From assembly GCA_947500775.1 (NCBI GenBank), contig CANMTD010000005.1, forward strand, positions 224,762 to 288,761: a stretch of DNA of 64,000 nt, in the 5' to 3' direction. Positions within the stretch are counted from its first letter, which is position 1; each line of letters begins with the position of its first letter. The notes under the pieces were generated by a model that made no database searches, was not told the origin of the DNA, and worked only from the letters and a program-made list of their open reading frames with translations. The stretch is from an uncultured Paracoccaceae bacterium. Its GTDB lineage: Bacteria > Pseudomonadota > Alphaproteobacteria > Rhodobacterales > Rhodobacteraceae. Shown here piece after piece: positions 1-7,768 of the stretch. Position numbers and translations under genes: made by a program.

Positions 1-942
1 CCGCGCCATCAAATCGTTCAGCTCCGGCATCATACCGGCAATTTTTGCCTGCGTCGCCTTGGTCGGAACAGAGCCTATCTTTGCGGAAAACGGCTCTTTT
101 GCGTTGGGGCCGGTCAGGAACACCGACTCAAATTCGGGAAGCGCCGCAAGCGTTGGCGGGGACAGCGATACCCCGGCCAGACGATCCGCCGCCTTGATGT
201 CATTGGCCGATCCGGCCCGAAGCGCAGGCAGAAGGCTGGCGAACAAAGCGCCCTCGCCGCCCAGAAACACCGAGCCCAGCAGATCAGCCTCGGAATACCC
301 GGGGGCAAGGTTGAACAGCTGCCAGATCGACGCCGGATCAACGGTCTTTGGAAACCCGGCGCGGTGCTTGGCGATCTCAGAGGTCAAATCGTCCAGCGCC
401 TCGCCCGTGAAAAGCTTGGCGATCCCGTCAAAGGCATCCTGCGACCGTTCGGCCAGTTCCTCGACGATCTCTTCGCGCAGGCGCCGCGCCGCACGGTCGT
501 CCATTTCCACGAACTGCGGGGACACCCCGGCCTCTAATGGGAACCGTCGCAGCAAAGATGCGCAAAACGAATGGATGGTCTGGATTTTCAGCCCGCCGGG
601 CGTTTCAATGGCGCGGGCAAACAGGCGCCGCGCCTTGCGCAGGGTTTCACCGTCCAGCCGATCCTCGACACCCAGATCATGCAGTTTTTTGCCCAGCTCA
701 GCGGCGTCCAGCATTGCCCATTCGCCCAGCCGACGGAACAGCCGGTTCTGCATCTCGCTGGCGGCGGCCTTTGTATAGGTCAGGCACAAAATCCGTTGCG
801 GAGGCACGTCGTCCAGCAACAAACGCGCAACCCGGTCGGTCAGAACGCGGGTCTTGCCCGATCCCGCATTGGCCGACAGCCAGGTGGACTGTCCCGGATC
901 GGCGGCCTGGACCTGTCGTTCGGTTGCTGCATCGCGTTTCAT
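1..942 (-). CDS. addA: AddA, double-strand break repair helicase-nuclease subunit (partial, N-terminal 314 residues)
   Basis: AddA is the UvrD-type helicase and nuclease subunit of AddAB, which resects double-strand breaks for RecA-dependent repair, the role RecBCD has in enterics. Translating leftward from the ATG at 942 gives a continuous protein to the window edge. Residues 21-33 hold SANAGSGKTRVLT, a superfamily 1 Walker A loop with its typical flanks, followed by CLTYTKAAASEM (motif Ia region) and IQTIHSFCASLLRRFP, all characteristic of AddA. The C-terminal nuclease domain lies outside the window. The ATG overlaps the addB stop codon (ATGA at 939-942), so the two subunits are probably translationally coupled and made in balanced amounts. 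Assignment is firm; only the truncation limits it. Confidence 0.95.
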   Translation of the reverse strand, partial: MKRDAATERQVQAADPGQSTWLSANAGSGKTRVLTDRVARLLLDDVPPQRILCLTYTKAAASEMQNRLFRRLGEWAMLDAAELGKKLHDLGVEDRLDGETLRKARRLFARAIETPGGLKIQTIHSFCASLLRRFPLEAGVSPQFVEMDDRAARRLREEIVEELAERSQDAFDGIAKLFTGEALDDLTSEIAKHRAGFPKTVDPASIWQLFNLAPGYSEADLLGSVFLGGEGALFASLLPALRAGSANDIKAADRLAGVSLSPPTLAALPEFESVFLTGPNAKEPFSAKIGSVPTKATQAKIAGMMPELNDLMAR

Positions 943-3875
943 TCGCCGACCTCGATCAGGGTTGCGGGCTGGCCTTCGTCCCATTCGCCAAACCGCGACA
1001 GTTGGTCGTAATCTGTGTGGTCCGTCCGGCTGGCCATGATCCGCCGCGCGGCATAGCCTTTGGTCGGGGCGGCATAAGCGTCGATCAGCTCATGCAAATC
1101 CGCCCATGTGCGCGCGATCAGCTGTTCCGACAGATCAATTGCCCGCACCACCGGTTTGTTGCCCAGCCCGATATAGGCCACCTGCCCGACCGGCGCCGGG
1201 GCAAGCTTGTCAAACCCGCCGCGTTCGGCCATCGCGGCCTCCAGCAGCAGTTGTTTGTCAAATTCCGTGACCTGTTTTTCGGACGGCGGCGTGCCGGTCT
1301 TATAGTCATAGATGATCAGATTGCCGTCACGGCCCAGATCGATCCGATCCGCCTCGGCCGTCAGAACGAACCCATTTTGCAGTGTAACAGAGCCTTTTTC
1401 TTCCAACGCGACCCAATGGGCATTTTGCTGACGCGCGGCTTCGCCCAACAGGAACCAGTTGGCGGAACGGGCCAGACGGGCACGCCACATGCGCCGCGCA
1501 GCAGGCCAGGGGGCATCGGTGGCAAAGACCTCATCAGCGATTTCAAGCAACCGCTGACGTCCGGCGTCGAGGTCCAGATCAGGGCTTTCGGCGATAAACC
1601 GTTCCATGACCCGGTGCAGGATCGTCCCGCGCAGCGGCGCATCTGGGGCCTGTCGTAAGGAATCCAGCGGTTTGAGGTTCAGGATATAGGCGGCATAGAT
1701 CGCGTAGGGGTCACGGATCAGGGTTTGAATGCGCGTGACCGACAGTTGGTCGGGCCGCGTGGCGATGGGCGGGCAGGGTGCGGGACGAGGTGCGGGATCG
1801 ATCGCCCTGTCGGGTTCGTCCAGCGCCTGTGCCAATCCCAACCAATATGTGCCGCGTGCACGCATCTGGCTTAGCGCGACCTGCCCGGCCTGTTGCGGCA
1901 GGCCGTTCAACAGGTTGGTCATCCGGTTGATCCAGCGCGAGGGCACCGTTTCCGCCTCGGTATCCCGAACGGATCGGCTGAGCACCACTTCGGGCGCGGC
2001 GACGGCCTGTTGGAAATCATGCGCGGACAGGCCGATGCGGCGTTCGGGCAGCAACAGACCCAGTTTCTGGCGCATTTCGCGGTTCAGCCAGGCGTCGGGC
2101 GCGGGCAATTCCGGCCAGCTGCCTTCGTTCAGCCCGCCAAGGATCACCAGATCGGCGCCCTGCACCCGTGCCTCAAGCGTGCCCCAGATCATCACGCCGG
2201 GATGGGGCCGGGATGGATCGCGCACCTCGTGCTGGCCCAGAACCGCGCGGAACAGATCGCCGTAATCGCCGGGCGACATGGCGCCGCCGTGCGCGGCCTC
2301 TTGCAGCAGCTTGTCGACGGCGGCGCGCGCCTCTTTGCCCGCCGGTTTGTCCCACAACCCACCGGCATCCGTGGCCTGTGGTCCGCCGGCCAATTGTTCG
2401 GCCAGCTGCAGGTGCTGGGTTATGTGATCTGTCAAAGATCTTGTGCCGACCGTTTCCAGCCCGGCCAATGTGTCGGCCAGCCAATGTGCCCAGCCAATGC
2501 GCCCGTCGTCGGATTTCTGCGCCTCGGCCCAGTGGATCAGATCGGGCCCGGCCGGAAAGGGCGGCCCATAGCGGCGCAGTTTCAATTCCAGCTCGCGGGT
2601 CCAGCGCAGGTGATTGCCGCGCCCCTGTGCCGAAAAGGTCAAAGGGTGCTTCAGTAGCGTCAGCAACGCCTCGGCCGTCAGTTTTTGCCCGAAAAGGGCC
2701 GCCACATGCCGCAAGAACCGCCCCGGTGCCGACAGTTGCAGCGGGATGCCCGCGCTGTCATCCGGCTCGATCCCCCAGCGGTCCAGCGCCGCAGTTACCT
2801 GCCGGGTCAACAGCCGGTCGGGGGTGATCAGCGCGGCAGAAACACCTTTTTCGGCGGCTTCACGCAGCTTTAGCGCGATGGCCAGCGCCTCGGACCGGGG
2901 TGAGGGGGCTTCGATCAATGTCATCTGATCGGTTGTGGCGGTCAGATCGGCCAGGTTTTGGCCTTCGTCCATCCATTGGTCGGTGATCGGTGCCGGGCGC
3001 AGGGCCAATGAGACAAAGCGGTTTCGGGCCGGGTTAGGCTCTGAAAGTGCTGTTGTCCATGGCGCTACATCGGTGGGGTCAAGATCAAGCGCGTCGATGA
3101 TTTTGCGGAACCGGAACTGCGGATGATCTTCGGCCGTCAGGGCGTCGCCAAGGCTGTTCCAGACCGATTGCGGCTGATGAAAATCATATCCCGGCAGGAT
3201 CACGGCGCCCTGCGGCAGGCGCGCGACGGCCTGCATGAACAACGCGGTGGCCCCCCGCGATCCGGTCGATCCGGCCACGATGATCGGGTGTTGTGGCGGC
3301 GATTGTGCCCATTGGGCGATCAGCGCTTCGACGATCGCGCGCTGTCGTGCCTCTGTCGTGGCGGCTTCGTGGCTATCTGCGCCAAAGAACCGTTCGACGA
3401 TACCAATAAAGGCGCGGGTCCGTTCCCAATGCGCCGACAGGTGACTGACATCAAGCTGGTGCAAGGCCCGTGGTTCCACGCCTTCGCCCTGCATTTCATC
3501 CATCAGATTGGCCAGACTGTCGGCCAGATCAAAGATCGCGGTGCGAGGGGCCAGATCGGGTTGTCGGTGCAGCAGATCGGCGACCAGCTGGCTAAGCTCC
3601 AGCCGTCGGCGCAGGGCTGGCACGGCGGGGGGCAGGGTGGTGGTTTGGCCGATATCGGTGATCAGCCGGATACGCGGCAACAACCGCGCAGGCCCGGCAT
3701 CGAACAGCGCGCGCAGGCGGCGTTCCATCCGGCGGGTGTTGACGTAAAGCTCGACCTTGGCCCATTCGGCTGGCGCCGCGGGCCCAAGTCTCTGTTCCAG
3801 CCCAAATAGAAGTGCGTTTGGGAAATCCACACCCGGGGCAACGCCGAAGACCCGTGGCGCCGGCCCCTCAAACAC
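939..3875 (-). CDS. addB: AddB, double-strand break repair protein
   Basis: This is the second subunit of the AddAB helicase-nuclease, about 978 residues. The N-terminal part has the inactivated-helicase look of AddB (VAGSTGSRGATALFM in place of a clean Walker A, and VILGGLNEGSWPELPAPDAW). The C-terminal part is a RecB-family nuclease: GTILHRVMERF and, near residue 890, LIIYDYKTG, which supplies the conserved Asp and Lys of the active site. The frame stays open upstream of this start, but the GTG at 3875 begins the homologous sequence and overlaps the murU stop by 8 bases, so I prefer it. I do not see the four cysteines that hold the Fe-S cluster in Bacillus AddB, which is usual for the alphaproteobacterial form. 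Confidence 0.93.
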   Translation of the reverse strand: MFEGPAPRVFGVAPGVDFPNALLFGLEQRLGPAAPAEWAKVELYVNTRRMERRLRALFDAGPARLLPRIRLITDIGQTTTLPPAVPALRRRLELSQLVADLLHRQPDLAPRTAIFDLADSLANLMDEMQGEGVEPRALHQLDVSHLSAHWERTRAFIGIVERFFGADSHEAATTEARQRAIVEALIAQWAQSPPQHPIIVAGSTGSRGATALFMQAVARLPQGAVILPGYDFHQPQSVWNSLGDALTAEDHPQFRFRKIIDALDLDPTDVAPWTTALSEPNPARNRFVSLALRPAPITDQWMDEGQNLADLTATTDQMTLIEAPSPRSEALAIALKLREAAEKGVSAALITPDRLLTRQVTAALDRWGIEPDDSAGIPLQLSAPGRFLRHVAALFGQKLTAEALLTLLKHPLTFSAQGRGNHLRWTRELELKLRRYGPPFPAGPDLIHWAEAQKSDDGRIGWAHWLADTLAGLETVGTRSLTDHITQHLQLAEQLAGGPQATDAGGLWDKPAGKEARAAVDKLLQEAAHGGAMSPGDYGDLFRAVLGQHEVRDPSRPHPGVMIWGTLEARVQGADLVILGGLNEGSWPELPAPDAWLNREMRQKLGLLLPERRIGLSAHDFQQAVAAPEVVLSRSVRDTEAETVPSRWINRMTNLLNGLPQQAGQVALSQMRARGTYWLGLAQALDEPDRAIDPAPRPAPCPPIATRPDQLSVTRIQTLIRDPYAIYAAYILNLKPLDSLRQAPDAPLRGTILHRVMERFIAESPDLDLDAGRQRLLEIADEVFATDAPWPAARRMWRARLARSANWFLLGEAARQQNAHWVALEEKGSVTLQNGFVLTAEADRIDLGRDGNLIIYDYKTGTPPSEKQVTEFDKQLLLEAAMAERGGFDKLAPAPVGQVAYIGLGNKPVVRAIDLSEQLIARTWADLHELIDAYAAPTKGYAARRIMASRTDHTDYDQLSRFGEWDEGQPATLIEVGE

Positions 3876-4566
3876 GGGGCGGGTCCGCCAGCATGTCTTC
3901 GGCCAGGGCAATCCCGCCCGGATGCCCGACATCTGCCCAGCCCCCGTTGTGCACGATGCCAAAAATACGTTCATCCACCAGCATCGCATCCCACAAAAGG
4001 TTCAGCGAAAACGCCCGTTCGGGAATGGCGGCCAGCCCGTCGGTGCGCAGGATCTGAACGCCGGTATAGATCAGCCCCGGACCTCGGGTCAGCCGCCCGG
4101 TGCCGTCCCGCAGGAAATCGCCGCGGCCCTGATGCCCCCGGGCGCGATCCTGCGGCACCAGCAGCAAAAGAGCGTCCATCTTGTCGGGGTCCCAGGCGGC
4201 AGAAAGCTGGCGCAACGGGTTGTCGCCGGTCCAGACCGCATCGGTGTTCATCGTGAAAACCGGATCGCTGCGCAGCATGGGCAACGCCTGCCGCAGCCCG
4301 CCGCCGGTATCCAGAATATCGGGCTGTTCGTCTGACAGCCCGATATCGGCGCGTTTCAGCAGGTGATCGGCAATCTGGGATCCGTGATAATGGGTGTTGA
4401 CCACGATCCTGTCGATATCGGCGGTATCTGCCTGCGCCAAGGCATGATCGATCAGACAGACCCCACCCACCTTGATCAGCGGTTTGGGGCAATTTGCCGT
4501 CAGTTTGCCCATCCGGGTGCCAAGCCCGGCGGCAAACATCATCAGCGCCGAGGGTTTGTGGGGCAT
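3868..4566 (-). CDS. murU: MurU-type N-acetylmuramate alpha-1-phosphate uridylyltransferase
   Basis: A sugar-1-phosphate nucleotidyltransferase of about 232 residues. It has the family signature FAAGLGTRMG followed by CPKPLIKVGG, and an internal DTGGGL and NTDAVW that bind nucleotide and metal. Together with the AmgK-like kinase upstream it fits the cytosolic salvage route that turns recycled N-acetylmuramate into UDP-MurNAc without the MurA/MurB steps, a route known to lower fosfomycin sensitivity in Pseudomonas and relatives. I chose the ATG at 4566 because an AAGGATCAGG stretch precedes it; the ATG at 4587 is an alternative adding 7 residues. It overlaps the amgK end by 25 bases. Function is inferred from family and partner gene; a more general NDP-sugar pyrophosphorylase role is possible. 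Confidence 0.85.
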   Translation of the reverse strand: MPHKPSALMMFAAGLGTRMGKLTANCPKPLIKVGGVCLIDHALAQADTADIDRIVVNTHYHGSQIADHLLKRADIGLSDEQPDILDTGGGLRQALPMLRSDPVFTMNTDAVWTGDNPLRQLSAAWDPDKMDALLLLVPQDRARGHQGRGDFLRDGTGRLTRGPGLIYTGVQILRTDGLAAIPERAFSLNLLWDAMLVDERIFGIVHNGGWADVGHPGGIALAEDMLADPPRV

Positions 4567-5573
4567 AAAGACCTGATCCTTTGACATATAACCGGTGTGG
4601 GCGCTGGCATCAGCGATAAAAGCATGGCCTGTATGTCATGCAAAGCGGGGTGGGACAAATCGCGGATAAGATATCCCCAGACCCGCGGCATGAAATCGAT
4701 ATATTCTGGCTTGCCGTCCCGGACGCACAACCGGGCAAACACCCCGATGATCCGCAGGTGGCGCTGAACCCCCCATGCCGCATAGGCGGCGCGAAAGGGT
4801 GCCGCATCAACGCCGGATTTGCTGATGTAGCGATTGATCATCGTTTCTTCGACGGCGGGGCTGACATCGCGGCGGGCGTCCTGCAGAAGCGATACCAGAT
4901 CATAGGCGCGGTGCCCAAGCATCGCATCCTGAAAATCCAGCAAACCAACCCGCCGCAACCCGTCGCGCTGGGGCAGCCACAACAGGTTTTCAGCGTGGAA
5001 ATCCCGGTGAATCATCACGGGGTGGGTTGGGGCGTGCGTGGACAAAAGCGTCTCTATTTCACTGCAAAACGCCGTGTTTTCGGAGTGTTCCCTTTGTCCG
5101 GTCGCGGGCAGATACCATTCGGGCACAAGTTCGGTCAGACCCGCCATGTGGGCGGTGGAATAGGGGGCGAGGTTGTCGGGGGGCGCATGTTGATGAAGTT
5201 CGACCAACACATCGACAGCGGCGGCATACAGCGTTTCTTCAGCGACAGAGCCGTCTGCGATATGGCGGGCAAACAGATCGTCCCCCAGATCCTCTAGCAA
5301 CAACAGACCGTTTTCGGGATCGCTGGCCAGAATGGCGGGCGCGCTTAGTCCGATATTGGTCAGGTATGATCCGATGTGGACGAAGGGCGTGATGTCCTCT
5401 CCGGTTGCGGGCGGGGCGTCCATCAGAACACCATAGACGCCGGTTTTCAGGTTTTGAATACGCTCATATCGGCGCTGAGAGGCATCACCCGCCAAAGGCG
5501 CGCGGACAATATCGGTCCATCCGGCCTGTGCAAGAAAGCCGTTGGTCAGGCCATCGCGATCATTCGTCACCAT
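4542..5573 (-). CDS. amgK: AmgK-type anomeric sugar kinase (aminoglycoside phosphotransferase family)
   Basis: A 343-residue member of the APH/choline kinase family. The catalytic loop is visible as MIHRDFHAENLLWL, followed by the metal-binding GLLDFQDAMLGHRAYDLVSLLQD. In bacteria where it is paired with MurU, this kinase phosphorylates N-acetylmuramate and N-acetylglucosamine at the anomeric position as the first step of peptidoglycan sugar salvage. The adjacent murU supports that reading. The ATG at 5573 overlaps the tsaE end by 14 bases; a longer version would add only a poorly conserved basic stretch. The tight packing in an operon from tsaE to addA is the conserved alphaproteobacterial arrangement. 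Confidence 0.85.
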   Translation of the reverse strand: MVTNDRDGLTNGFLAQAGWTDIVRAPLAGDASQRRYERIQNLKTGVYGVLMDAPPATGEDITPFVHIGSYLTNIGLSAPAILASDPENGLLLLEDLGDDLFARHIADGSVAEETLYAAAVDVLVELHQHAPPDNLAPYSTAHMAGLTELVPEWYLPATGQREHSENTAFCSEIETLLSTHAPTHPVMIHRDFHAENLLWLPQRDGLRRVGLLDFQDAMLGHRAYDLVSLLQDARRDVSPAVEETMINRYISKSGVDAAPFRAAYAAWGVQRHLRIIGVFARLCVRDGKPEYIDFMPRVWGYLIRDLSHPALHDIQAMLLSLMPAPTPVICQRIRSLCPTNPRR

Positions 5574-6075
5574 CAACACCCCCCGACAGCAGGGGCGCAA
5601 GCCGTTGCTGCCAATCGCCGGATGTCGCCGAAAACGTCACGCGGCGCGCATCATCGTTGACGCCATATTCAAACTGCAACGACAGCGCGCTTTCAGGGGT
5701 CGCATCGCCCAGACGGTCGGGCCATTCGATCAGACACAGGGCGGATTGAAAGGCGTCGTCCAGACCAAGTTCATAAACCTCGTCCGGATGGCTTAACCGG
5801 TAAAGATCGGCGTGCCAGATTTCCAGATCGCCAGCAGCATAGGTCTGCACCAAGGTGAAGGTTGGAGAGGGCACATCTTCGATAACACCATGATCCTGAA
5901 GGCATTTCTGGATCAGCGAGCGTGCGAAATGGGTTTTGCCAGCGCCAATGGGACCATGCAGCAACAAGACATCACCAGCCCCGACGATATCGGCGATTTT
6001 CCGGGCGATCCGCGCGGTATCATCCGCCGTGTCCAGCAGTACAGAGGTCGAAAATTGCGCAGGTCTGGCGTCCAT
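5560..6075 (-). CDS. tsaE: TsaE, tRNA threonylcarbamoyladenosine biosynthesis ATPase
   Basis: TsaE is the small P-loop ATPase that works with TsaB, TsaC and TsaD to make t6A at position 37 of ANN-decoding tRNAs. The protein has the family Walker A GPIGAGKTHFARSL, then PSPTFTLVQTY and the diagnostic HADLYRLSHPDEVYELGLDD, and IEWPDRLG near the end. About 171 residues from the ATG at 6075; a GTG at 6096 in the same frame would give 178. Its partner tsaD is in this window at 15552-16649 in a separate operon. The gene lies 42 bases after the PAS protein gene and overlaps amgK, so it is probably co-transcribed with both. Confidence 0.93.
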   Translation of the reverse strand: MDARPAQFSTSVLLDTADDTARIARKIADIVGAGDVLLLHGPIGAGKTHFARSLIQKCLQDHGVIEDVPSPTFTLVQTYAAGDLEIWHADLYRLSHPDEVYELGLDDAFQSALCLIEWPDRLGDATPESALSLQFEYGVNDDARRVTFSATSGDWQQRLAPLLSGGVDGDE

Positions 6076-6117
6076 GGGCGCAGTTTTAACGCCCACAGGC
6101 CCGCCCGCAAGGGCCGA

Positions 6118-7698
6118 TCAGATTGCCGCGCGGGAAACCGGCAGTTCTTCGTGTGGATCACGTGCCGTACTTTTGGTGGTTTTTGAAAACCCGACCAATG
6201 TGGCCCCGCCACCGATGGGCTGGAACCGGCATTTCAGGCGGGTTCCATCGTTTTGTTGAATCTGTTCGTCCCAGGGGTTCCGTTCGCTGAAATGGGTGAC
6301 GAAACTTTGGGCGTCCTGCCACATGTTTGTCGGTGCACAGCCGTCTTGCCAATGCTGAATGGCGTCGTGGATGCCGACATCGCCCAGCGTATGCGCCGGA
6401 TCGCTGTTCCACATCCGGACATAGGCGGCGTTGGACAGGGTCAGAATGCCGGCAGGGGAAAAGACGGCGATCGCCTCGTCCAGACTGTCCAGAACGGCCT
6501 GATTCATATCCAGTTCCGACCGGAACCGCCGGGTCAGCGAAATCTCGGCGCTGATGTCTTCGAACAGGAACGCGACGGCCCCGTCGGGATGCGGACGCCC
6601 GGACACCCGGTAGGTTTGCCCGCCGGGCAGGGTCCAGGTTTCCTGATAAACGCCGCTGGCGGCCTTTTCTTCCAGCTGGCTCATCTGTTGGCGCCAGGAT
6701 TTGTAATCCTTTGGCTCGGGCATCATGCGGTTTTCGCGCAGCCGGTCCAGAAAGGCCGACAAAGTCGGCCGCCCGATCAGGAACTGCGGTTCCAGCGCAC
6801 ACAGATCGGTCAGCGCCGGGTTGAACAGAACCAACTGCCGCGCGCGGTTGAAAATCGCCAGCCCGGTGGGAAGATCGGCAAAGGTTTTGGTCAGCGTTTG
6901 CACGAAATTGCGCAGGGAGGTTTCGGCTTTGACGGTTGCATCGGCACGCAGAGCGAAAAATATCGGCGACTCCGAGGAGGAAACAGCCATGCAGTCGAAC
7001 CATTGGATCGCACGATCCGGCAAAGCCAGCGATACCCGGTGCGGCGCCATGTCGTTTCCCGCGGCCGGGCCGGTTTCGGCGTCGAACAACCGGGGCAGAG
7101 GCCAGACCAGCTCATCCTCTTCGGGCAGGGTTTCTTCGACCAGTTGCAGATAGGCGCGATTGGCCCAGGTGACGTCGCCTTGTGCGTTCTGCTGCCAGGC
7201 CAATGTCGGCACATGGGTCACGATCTGTCGCAAGATATCCAGTTCGGAATTCAGCGCGGCCAGGCTTTGCGGATCAATGCCGGCGTCTTCAGACCCTTGC
7301 GATTCAATTAGCGATATCCGGGAAACCCCACCGGAAAACCGGGCGCGCAGACTGGCGCGGCCGGTTTTTTCAAGCAGCATCGTCATGCCGTTTTCCGAAA
7401 GATTGGCCATTTCGTTGGTAAAATCCGGGAACCGCGGGGCAAGAAGGGCCGCCAAACGATGCCAATCGCTTAGATCATCGGGGCCCTGCGCCAACAGGCG
7501 TCTTGCGTTGGGTGTTGCATCTATCAACACCCCGTCGTCGAACAGAAAGACGGTATCTTCGTCATCCCCCTGGGTGCGATCTGACAGTTTTCTGCGTGAC
7601 AGGGATGGCAACAGGGTCACCACCAGCAGGGCCGCGAGGGCCGTTAAAAAAGATGTTGTCACAAAGACAACCGTAAAACCCCAGTCAAAGACCATCAT
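6118..7698 (-). CDS. DivL-like membrane-anchored PAS-domain protein without a kinase domain
   Basis: A 526-residue protein with one N-terminal membrane segment (about residues 7-30) followed by several PAS-like regions: one near residues 155-200 (THVPTLAWQQ, DVTWANRAYLQLVEE), one near 290-330 (DLPTGLAIFNRARQLVLFNPALTDLC) and one near 405-440 (LDSLDEAIAVFSPAGILTLSNAAYVRMW). It ends soon after the last sensory part, with no H-box, N-box or G-box, so it is not a histidine kinase on its own. Position beside tsaE and the PAS make-up match the protein called DivL in Rhodobacterales, which feeds into the CckA-ChpT-CtrA phosphorelay. A full CtrA-type box lies about 50 bases upstream. The DivL name is inference from context; the PAS content is seen directly. 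Confidence 0.7.
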   Translation of the reverse strand: MMVFDWGFTVVFVTTSFLTALAALLVVTLLPSLSRRKLSDRTQGDDEDTVFLFDDGVLIDATPNARRLLAQGPDDLSDWHRLAALLAPRFPDFTNEMANLSENGMTMLLEKTGRASLRARFSGGVSRISLIESQGSEDAGIDPQSLAALNSELDILRQIVTHVPTLAWQQNAQGDVTWANRAYLQLVEETLPEEDELVWPLPRLFDAETGPAAGNDMAPHRVSLALPDRAIQWFDCMAVSSSESPIFFALRADATVKAETSLRNFVQTLTKTFADLPTGLAIFNRARQLVLFNPALTDLCALEPQFLIGRPTLSAFLDRLRENRMMPEPKDYKSWRQQMSQLEEKAASGVYQETWTLPGGQTYRVSGRPHPDGAVAFLFEDISAEISLTRRFRSELDMNQAVLDSLDEAIAVFSPAGILTLSNAAYVRMWNSDPAHTLGDVGIHDAIQHWQDGCAPTNMWQDAQSFVTHFSERNPWDEQIQQNDGTRLKCRFQPIGGGATLVGFSKTTKSTARDPHEELPVSRAAI

Positions 7699-7709
7699 TT
7701 CTACCGTAA

Positions 7710-7728
7710 CTTATCCCCTGTGGATAAG
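7710..7728. promoter_or_regulatory. Inverted repeat containing a perfect DnaA box (7719-7727, minus strand)
   Basis: CTTATCC-CCTGT-GGATAAG forms a 7-base inverted repeat. Its right half read on the minus strand is TTATCCACA, the exact DnaA-box consensus; the left half (TTATCCCCT) is a weaker match. It sits 12-30 bases upstream of the start of the DivL-like gene. It could be a DnaA-responsive site in the promoter, or a short hairpin in the leader; a single DnaA box can also occur by chance. Confidence 0.5.
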
Positions 7729-7743
7729 TTTTGGTGAGAATGG

Positions 7744-7758
7744 TTAAGCAGTCGTTAA
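7744..7758. promoter_or_regulatory. Full CtrA-type binding box, TTAA-N7-TTAA
   Basis: TTAA-GCAGTCG-TTAA followed by C matches the full-length CtrA recognition motif (TTAA, seven bases, TTAAC). It lies in the 70-base gap between the regB stop and the DivL-like start, about 46-60 bases upstream of that start, where CtrA could activate or repress. Given GC-rich DNA, such an AT-rich motif exactly in the one gap before a presumed cell-cycle sensor is unlikely to be accidental. Binding is inferred, not shown. Confidence 0.6.
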
Positions 7759-7768
7759 CAATGCGTTT

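Noticed and set aside
59..1658. Plus-strand open frames over the left end of the window
   Set aside because: They are antisense to addA and addB, whose motifs are clear; high GC content leaves many long spurious frames.
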